This document shows, one piece after another, positions 58,497-64,000 of a stretch of 64,000 bases of DNA. The notes under the pieces are model-generated. The model made no database searches. It had not been told where the DNA came from and saw only the letters and a program-made list of their open reading frames with translations. This stretch comes from Flavobacterium denitrificans DSM 15936 (GTDB lineage: Bacteria > Bacteroidota > Bacteroidia > Flavobacteriales > Flavobacteriaceae). The position numbers were made by a program, and so were the translations under genes. The stretch is from the NCBI RefSeq assembly GCF_000425445.1, contig NZ_KE384377.1, forward strand, positions 614,070-678,069. Direction: 5' to 3'. Every line of letters starts with the position of its first letter. Position 1 is the first letter of the stretch.

Positions 58497-59936
58497 ATGC
58501 CCGAAGGGCCATCGATATTAATCTTAAAGGAAGAAGTACAGCATTTTGCCGGCCAAAAAGTGATTGAAATTTCGGGAAACAGCAGTATTGATTTACAACG
58601 TTTAAAAGACAAAAAAATCTTGTCATTCAAAACCTGGGGGAAACATTTTTTAATTTGTTTTGAAGATTTTACTGTCAAAATTCATATGCTGATGTTTGGA
58701 ACTTATCGCATTAATGAACAAAAAGAAACGACGCCCAGATTGCATTTGCAATTTTCAAACGGTGAAATCAATTTCTATACTTGTTCCATCAAAATTTTAG
58801 AAGGTGCCGTAAGTCAATATTATGATTGGGGCGAAGACGTTCTAAACGAAAATTGGAATCCCAAAAAAGCCAAAGAAAGCTTGGATAAAATTCCGAATGA
58901 AATGATCTGTGATGCAATTCTGGATCAAAATATATTTTCGGGAGTTGGAAATATCATCAAAAATGAGGTTCTGTATCGCTGTTTTATTCACCCGGAATCA
59001 TTGGTTGGAAAAATTCCGTCTGAAAAAATTACCGAAATTATCTCAGAATGTTCTATTTACAGTTTTGAATTTTTGTATTGGAAAAAGAAATTCGAATTAA
59101 AGAAACATTGGCTTGCTTATACAAAAAAGACTTGCCTGCGCTGTAATCTGCCTTTATTAAAAAAACCGACGGGAAAAAAGAACCGTCGAAGTTTTTTCTG
59201 TACTAATGCAACAACTTCATGTATGAAAAGCGATATTTTAATAGGATGCTCGAGTTTTAACAATCGATTTTGGAAAGGTGTTTTTTATCCTGAAAACCTG
59301 CCTACTTCAAAATGGTTCGATTTTTATTGCCAACATTTCAGCACGTATGAGTTTAATGGAAGTTTTTATAAATTTCCAACGATTAGAGTTTTTGAAAATT
59401 GGTACAATAAAGCTCCAGATAATTTTTTGTTTTCTGTAAAAGCCCCCAAAGAAATTACGCATATTAAAACTTTTATAGATTGCGAAGTTTTATTGTCTGA
59501 TTTCTATAAATGCTGTAACGAAGGTTTTAAGGAGAAATTAGCATGCGTTTTATTTCAGTTTCCGCCAAGTTATTCTTTTACTTCTGAAAGACTGATTCAT
59601 ATTGTCAAAAATCTTGATTTGAGTTTTAAAAATGTCATTGAGTTTCGGCATGGAAGTTGGTGGAATCATGAGGTATGGAATTCTTTTTTAGAAAACAATA
59701 TAACGTTTTGCAGTGTAAGCCATCCAAAACTTCCTCGAACTATTTTTACAGAATTTCCTCTACTTTACATTCGGTTTCATGGTGTTCCAAAAATGTTTTA
59801 TTCAAGTTATTCTTTTGATGAATTATTTCAGATAAAAAGAGAAATCGCCTTAGAAACGGGATTTGTTTATTTTAATAATACGGCCAGCGATGCCGGAATT
59901 TTAGACGCTTTAGAGATGAAGCGGATTTTTGCATAA
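58497..59936 (+). CDS. Nei/Fpg DNA glycosylase fused to a DUF72 domain
   Basis: 479 residues. Residues 1-242 are an Fpg/Nei-type glycosylase with the catalytic P2-E3 (MPEGPS), the H2TH region (LDQNIFSGVGNIIKNEVL), and a zinc finger beginning KKTCLRC. Residues from Met243 (MKSDILIGCSSFNNRFWKGV, coding from 59223) form a complete DUF72 protein ending NNTASDAGILDALEMK. At the junction the expected last zinc pair (C-x-x-C) is replaced by FCTNATTSC. Adding two bases would give FCTNCQQLHV and a stop overlapping the DUF72 ATG (ATGA), so the fusion looks like a frameshift joining two overlapping genes. Glycosylase function is doubtful. Confidence 0.8.
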   Translation: MPEGPSILILKEEVQHFAGQKVIEISGNSSIDLQRLKDKKILSFKTWGKHFLICFEDFTVKIHMLMFGTYRINEQKETTPRLHLQFSNGEINFYTCSIKILEGAVSQYYDWGEDVLNENWNPKKAKESLDKIPNEMICDAILDQNIFSGVGNIIKNEVLYRCFIHPESLVGKIPSEKITEIISECSIYSFEFLYWKKKFELKKHWLAYTKKTCLRCNLPLLKKPTGKKNRRSFFCTNATTSCMKSDILIGCSSFNNRFWKGVFYPENLPTSKWFDFYCQHFSTYEFNGSFYKFPTIRVFENWYNKAPDNFLFSVKAPKEITHIKTFIDCEVLLSDFYKCCNEGFKEKLACVLFQFPPSYSFTSERLIHIVKNLDLSFKNVIEFRHGSWWNHEVWNSFLENNITFCSVSHPKLPRTIFTEFPLLYIRFHGVPKMFYSSYSFDELFQIKREIALETGFVYFNNTASDAGILDALEMKRIFA

Positions 59937-60031
59937 CTGCAAATTTCACAGAGATTTGCGCATAGCACTCAAAGCTAATAAACCTTGATGAACTTAACGA
60001 AATCCTTGTGAATTTTGAGGCTAAATTTAAA

Positions 60032-60535
60032 TCACTGTAATTGCAGATTCCCTTCAATTCCGTCATCCATAGTTTTTCCGGTTACAAGGGCGGCGGTCAT
60101 TTTTGCAATCGCAGCTATTTTGCCGTGTTTGTTATTCCAGTAGTAACCATCTTCTGGAACTACTTTTATGACGCTTAAATTAGGATCGTCTATACCGCCC
60201 GGCATCCAAACTTTTACAATAGGATCGTACAAAGCTTCGATCGTTTTTCTATCATACAATATCGTTGCAGATCCGTGCAGGGTAAGAAATTTATCGTGCG
60301 GTTCTGCAAAAAATATTTCGACAATTGGGTTCATTGTAATTTCAGCGTTTTGACTGCTGTTACGGTCAGATAAAAACCAAAGATTGCCCAAATCATCAAT
60401 TTTTTGAACAGACATTGGTCGTGATTGCAAACGCTCATTTTTGTACGTGCAAAACATGCAGGTTTTTATGTTTCCTGCGAGTTCTTGTATTTTGTTTATC
60501 GCTAATTCTTCGATAAGATTTTTATGATCTCCCAT
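60032..60535 (-). CDS. PPOX-type flavoprotein, general stress protein 26-like
   Basis: 167 residues of the pyridoxamine 5'-phosphate oxidase-like split barrel. Typical segments are IKTCMFCTYKNERLQSRPMS, NLWFLSDRNSSQNAEITMN, and ATILYDRKTIEALYDPIVKVWMPGG, with VVPEDGYYWNNKHGKI at the end. Relatives of this length bind FMN or F420/heme-like cofactors and are stress-induced, and are not PdxH. It is a stand-alone gene next to the Nei-DUF72 gene. Cytoplasmic. Confidence 0.85.
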   Translation of the reverse strand: MGDHKNLIEELAINKIQELAGNIKTCMFCTYKNERLQSRPMSVQKIDDLGNLWFLSDRNSSQNAEITMNPIVEIFFAEPHDKFLTLHGSATILYDRKTIEALYDPIVKVWMPGGIDDPNLSVIKVVPEDGYYWNNKHGKIAAIAKMTAALVTGKTMDDGIEGNLQLQ

Positions 60536-60750
60536 GACTTATTAATTTTGATAAATTGATCTTATATTGTTGACTTACTTTAACTTGAGTAAGCATATAC
60601 AAAGTTGTGATTTTTGAAATGGAAAGAATTATAGAATTATATTTTTTAATTGTCAGATTTCAATTTGCTGTTTTGTGAGAATTTATATTGATTTTAACAA
60701 TCATAATTTATTTTTTTTATCTTTACAAAAAATAGATTAACCCATTCTGC

Positions 60751-61182
60751 ATGAACGAATTATTAATTTTTTATACTGATGATGACGAAGACGATTTGAG
60801 CATTTTTGCAGACGCCGTCGAATTATTATCCAAAGAGGTAACGCTTCAGACTTATTCTGGCGGAGAAAAGCTACTAAATGCAATTGCGCATTCGCCTCCT
60901 AAGCCTTATTTGATTTTCTTAGATCTAAATATGCCGGGAAAAAATGGATTTGATGTCTTAACAGAACTCAAAGGGTCTAAAGAAAATAATGATATTCCGA
61001 TTATCATTTTTTCAACTTCAAATGAGCCAAGCATTATCGAGAAATGCATTGCATTAGGCGCGAATTTTTTTATTACAAAACCGGTTTTGATGAAAGATAT
61101 CGTACAAGCTATCGAATATTCCTTATCCATAAATTGGAAAGAATTTATTCCAGACCGAAAGACATTTGTCTATAAATTATAA
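60751..61182 (+). CDS. Single-domain response regulator (Rcp1-like)
   Basis: 143 residues, only a receiver domain. The acidic cluster (YTDDDEDD), phosphorylation site D58 (LIFLDLNMPGKNG), Thr/Ser switch (IIFSTSNEP) and Lys (FFITKPVLMKDI) are present. There is no output domain. The long FLDLNMPGKNG phrase and the N-terminal ELLIFYTDDDED are typical of Rcp1-type regulators that serve multi-PAS or phytochrome-like kinases. It is convergent with such a kinase gene 61 bp away, its probable partner. Confidence 0.92.
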   Translation: MNELLIFYTDDDEDDLSIFADAVELLSKEVTLQTYSGGEKLLNAIAHSPPKPYLIFLDLNMPGKNGFDVLTELKGSKENNDIPIIIFSTSNEPSIIEKCIALGANFFITKPVLMKDIVQAIEYSLSINWKEFIPDRKTFVYKL

Positions 61183-61204
61183 TCTCAGCATTTTTGACAA
61201 AAAG

Positions 61205-61240
61205 AAATACCAGATTTATTTTTAAATGAATCTGGTATTT
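61205..61240. terminator. Hairpin terminator, convergent
   Basis: AAATACCAGATT / AATCTGGTATTT plus T-run between the response-regulator and kinase genes. Confidence 0.8.
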
Positions 61241-61243
61241 TTT

Positions 61244-64000
61244 TTATAATTCAGGGAGAAAAATCTTGAATGTAGCGCCGTTTCCTTTTTTGCTTTGAGC
61301 TTTGATGACTCCTTTATGATTTTCTACGATTTTTTTCACAATTGCGAGCCCAATTCCAGTACCTAAAAATTCGGTTTCTGTGTTCAGTCTTTGAAAAACT
61401 TCAAAAATGCGCTCTTTGTATTCATCTTCAAAACCAATTCCGTTGTCCGAAATTCGTAAGCAGAAATAAATTTTATCGGGATAATCGACCTTAAAATTCA
61501 ATTTGCTTCCCAAAACTCTTCTCGCTTTTACCTGAATGTGCGGCGGAACATCTTTACGCGAAAACTTCAAAGCATTTCCAATTAAATTATGAAGCAATTG
61601 TCTGAATTGAAAAGGCATTACAGTGCCTTCGCCAAGAGGATGGAGTTCGATAACAGCATTTTTTTCTTCAATGCGGTCAGAAAAATCCATAATGACTTCT
61701 TCAGCAATTTCATCTAAATTGGTTTTTACAAAAGTTCTGTCGGCCGAATTAGTCCTGGAATAAGTAAGTAGATCTTGTATCAGTGCCTGCATTCTTTTGG
61801 CCGAAAATTCAATACGTTCTAGATACGTTTTGGCTTTAGCCGAAATATTCTGTTCATCGAGATCAGTCAAACGACTTGCAAAAGTTTGAATTTTTCTGAG
61901 TGGTTCCTGCAAATCGTGACTTGAAATGTATGCAAAAGACTGAAGTTCAATATTCATGTTGATCAAATCTTTGTTTTTGCTTTCCAATTCTTCAGTACGT
62001 TGTAAAACTTGTTTTTCAAGTAAAGTGGTCGAATCTTTTTGCTCTTGAATATCGGTACTTGTGCCTACCCACATCTGAATTTTTCCATCAGCATCTTTTT
62101 GTGCAATCGCGTGACTAGAATACCATCTGTATTTTCCATCATGACGAAGAAATCGATGTTCAAATAAAAAGTCATTACCAGTTTTTATTGCTTCCATCCA
62201 GCGATTAATGTTCTCCTCGCGATCATCAGGATGAACAATTTGAAGCCATCCATTCTGATTAATATTGATTTTTGAAAGACCAGAGAAATTATAAACAGAT
62301 TGATTAAAGTAATTCATATTTCCCATTGCATCACTGGTCCAAACAAACTGCTGAATAGAGTCGGCAAGGAGTCTGAACCTTTGCTCACTTTTCATTAAAA
62401 TTTCCTGATTGTTTTTCTCATCTGTAATATCCATTACGATTCCGAGCATTTTGGTAGGATTTTTTAAATCATCAAAAAACAATTTGCCATGAACTCTAAT
62501 CCACGAAATAGAATTGTCGGGCTTTAAAATTCGGGCTTCGTATCTGTAAATAGTAGTTTTTAATGCTTTAGCATAAGCTTTTTGGATTACAGGAGTATCC
62601 TCAGGAATAATTTGACTTAAAATCTGTGCACGAGTTACGTTCTTGTTTTTTTCAAGACCAAAAAGCATCAACATATTATCAGAGTAAATTAATTCCTGTG
62701 TGACGACATTTAAATCCCAGGTTACGATTTCTGCAATTTCAGAAGCAAGTCGTACTCTTTCTTCTGCATCTTCCACTTTTTTTCGAGCTTCTACTTTATC
62801 TGTTACATCGATGACATTAATCATCACGGCCGAAATTTCTCCGGTAGTTTCGTACAAGGGGGTATATTGATAATCCAGATAAAATTTTTGAAGTTTGCCT
62901 TTGATGTCAATATAAGCAATTGCTTCATTTTCACTAACAATTTTTCCTTTGGTTAATACATCATCAAGCAGTTGTGGATATTTTTGATCTAATAATTCGG
63001 GAAAAACTTCAAAAGCGGGTTTGCCAATCGTTTCGCTTTCTTTTTTTTGCCAAATATCATTTAGCATTGCCGTGTTGGCTAATTCTATAATATAATCTTT
63101 TCCTTTATAAATGGTCATGGCCATTGGTGACTGCATCACTAAATTTCTAAAAGCTTTTTCTTGCTCTGCCAAAAGATGTTTAGTCCTTACAGATTCTGTA
63201 ACTTCATACCCAACAACAATAACACCGGATACTTTGTTACTTTCTTCTCTTAATGGATGAAAAACTATATTAAAATAACATTCTTCTTGTCGCCCATATC
63301 GATTAATGATGACTGGCAATTCATCAGTAAAAAACGGAACTCCCTCTTCATAAACTTTCGAAATCAGCGGATACACAGCATCTCTAGTTTCAGGTACCGA
63401 TTCAAATACGGGTCTGTTGAGCGTTTCTTCTTCGGTTTTGTCTACAATTTGGTAATAGGTGTCGTTTGCTAATTCAACAATTAAGTCCTTTCCTTTAAGT
63501 ATTGCGATTCCAAGCGGGACTTGTTTTACAATATTTTTGAACCGTTTTTCACTTTCTTCAATGGCAGTTCGAGCATTAACTTGAAGTGTCACATCGTTTG
63601 CAATAGCTACAATTCCGGAAATTGTTCCATCGGGTTCTTTCAAAGCTTCATAAACCACATTGATAAATGTATTGACTACTTTGCCATTTCGGGTTAGTTT
63701 TACTGGAAGTTCATTTGCCGTAAAACGTTCGCCAGTCAGGTATACTTTCATTAAAAGTTCTTCTAAGCCTGCGCCAGAAGCTTCTGGAATAGCTTCAAAA
63801 ATGGGTTTGTTTAAAACTTCATGTTCTTTGCGTTCCCAGATTTCAAGCATCAGTTTGTTGGCGATTTCGACAACAAAATTTTTTCCTCTAAAAATGCACA
63901 TTGCATTTGGAGTCTGAAGTATATTATTGCGGTAGCGTTCATTGCTTTCTTCTAGTTCTTTGCAAATCTTCACCTTTTCAGTAGTTTCGGTACAAACTAC
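61244..64000 (-). CDS. Multi-PAS sensor histidine kinase, partial at window edge
   Basis: At least 918 residues. The frame is open through the window end (VVCTETTEKVKICKELEES ...), so the start lies outside. A GTG at 63973 could be mistaken for a start. Visible parts are about five PAS domains: three close relatives with LQTPNAMCIF, VKQVPLGIAIL and VMQSPMAMTIY starts, then EIAEIVTWDLNVVTQELIYS, then the QFVWTSDAMGNMNYFNQSVYN type. The HisKA box follows (ISSHDLQEPLRKIQTFASRL), then the HATPase domain (NLIGNALKFSRKDVP, DNGIGFEDEYKERIFEVFQRL, GTGIGLAIVKKI). No transmembrane segment is visible. It probably phosphorylates the Rcp1-like regulator next door. Confidence 0.92.
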   Translation of the reverse strand, partial: VVCTETTEKVKICKELEESNERYRNNILQTPNAMCIFRGKNFVVEIANKLMLEIWERKEHEVLNKPIFEAIPEASGAGLEELLMKVYLTGERFTANELPVKLTRNGKVVNTFINVVYEALKEPDGTISGIVAIANDVTLQVNARTAIEESEKRFKNIVKQVPLGIAILKGKDLIVELANDTYYQIVDKTEEETLNRPVFESVPETRDAVYPLISKVYEEGVPFFTDELPVIINRYGRQEECYFNIVFHPLREESNKVSGVIVVGYEVTESVRTKHLLAEQEKAFRNLVMQSPMAMTIYKGKDYIIELANTAMLNDIWQKKESETIGKPAFEVFPELLDQKYPQLLDDVLTKGKIVSENEAIAYIDIKGKLQKFYLDYQYTPLYETTGEISAVMINVIDVTDKVEARKKVEDAEERVRLASEIAEIVTWDLNVVTQELIYSDNMLMLFGLEKNKNVTRAQILSQIIPEDTPVIQKAYAKALKTTIYRYEARILKPDNSISWIRVHGKLFFDDLKNPTKMLGIVMDITDEKNNQEILMKSEQRFRLLADSIQQFVWTSDAMGNMNYFNQSVYNFSGLSKININQNGWLQIVHPDDREENINRWMEAIKTGNDFLFEHRFLRHDGKYRWYSSHAIAQKDADGKIQMWVGTSTDIQEQKDSTTLLEKQVLQRTEELESKNKDLINMNIELQSFAYISSHDLQEPLRKIQTFASRLTDLDEQNISAKAKTYLERIEFSAKRMQALIQDLLTYSRTNSADRTFVKTNLDEIAEEVIMDFSDRIEEKNAVIELHPLGEGTVMPFQFRQLLHNLIGNALKFSRKDVPPHIQVKARRVLGSKLNFKVDYPDKIYFCLRISDNGIGFEDEYKERIFEVFQRLNTETEFLGTGIGLAIVKKIVENHKGVIKAQSKKGNGATFKIFLPEL

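Noticed and set aside
58497..59936. Two separate genes for Nei and DUF72
   Set aside because: As read, there is no stop codon between them and the frame is continuous; separate genes require correcting two bases, which is listed as a hypothesis rather than annotated.
1..64000. tRNA, rRNA, riboswitch or prophage
   Set aside because: No cloverleaf, rRNA-like segment, known aptamer or cluster of phage structural genes was recognised by eye; only isolated tail-fibre-like and DUF551-like genes were found in the first 6.5 kb.

Overview
The window reads as chromosomal DNA of a Flavobacterium-like member of the Bacteroidota. The base composition is AT-rich. Shine-Dalgarno sites are largely absent, while many genes carry a TAnnTTTG promoter box, the -7 element of Bacteroidota sigma-A promoters. 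There is a type IX secretion sorting-domain protein, many lipoproteins with the S-C-N/K-N pattern, and the intergenic repeat vocabulary typical of this genus. No rRNA, tRNA or CRISPR array was recognised.

Region 1 (1-6.5 kb) is accessory. It holds short genes of unknown function in both orientations, two tandem tiny Gly/Ser/Asn-rich paralogues, a tail-fibre-like protein, an IS1595-type transposase with an unusual acidic N-terminal extension, and several hairpins. Region 2 (6.7-10.9 kb) has surface and secreted proteins, a DUF808 membrane protein, a lipoprotein, and a toxin-antitoxin pair whose toxin frame is broken by one stop codon. Region 3 (11-26.5 kb) is metabolic: the two agmatine-to-putrescine enzymes (AguB and AguA, separated by an OmpA porin and a choice-of-anchor-I lipoprotein), fumarylacetoacetase, GlyA, MiaE, GMP reductase and aspartase. 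An IS3-family element at 22.8-24.3 kb sits exactly in the loop of a transcription terminator.

Region 4 (26.6-34.6 kb) has an outer-membrane barrel protein, an OmpR/HisKA two-component pair, a Usp-like protein, a bestrophin channel, and a MocR regulator divergent from an EamA transporter. Region 5 (34.9-52.7 kb) combines an acyl-CoA dehydrogenase, a DUF6377 membrane regulator, glycan enzymes (GH3, DUF1349, acyltransferase, GH2), an ArsR/old-yellow-enzyme pair with a readable operator, a TlpA thioredoxin, and an AraC/cupin/alcohol dehydrogenase group. Region 6 (53-64 kb) is a stress-type cluster: DUF4142, a Rho-N-like protein with topoisomerase IB, DUF1328, DUF5661, an extremely acidic protein, a DUF892 ferritin-like protein, a Nei glycosylase fused to DUF72, a PPOX-like flavoprotein, and a single-domain response regulator convergent with a multi-PAS histidine kinase that runs off the window.

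The most distinctive features not explained by genes are long nested inverted repeats in many intergenic gaps (perfect arms up to 34 bp). Others are the IS-split terminator, the apparent frameshift fusion of Nei and DUF72, the nonsense-interrupted toxin, the palindromic operator lying inside the arsR promoter, and several small genes shorter than 62 codons. I found no convincing new defence or biosynthetic system.
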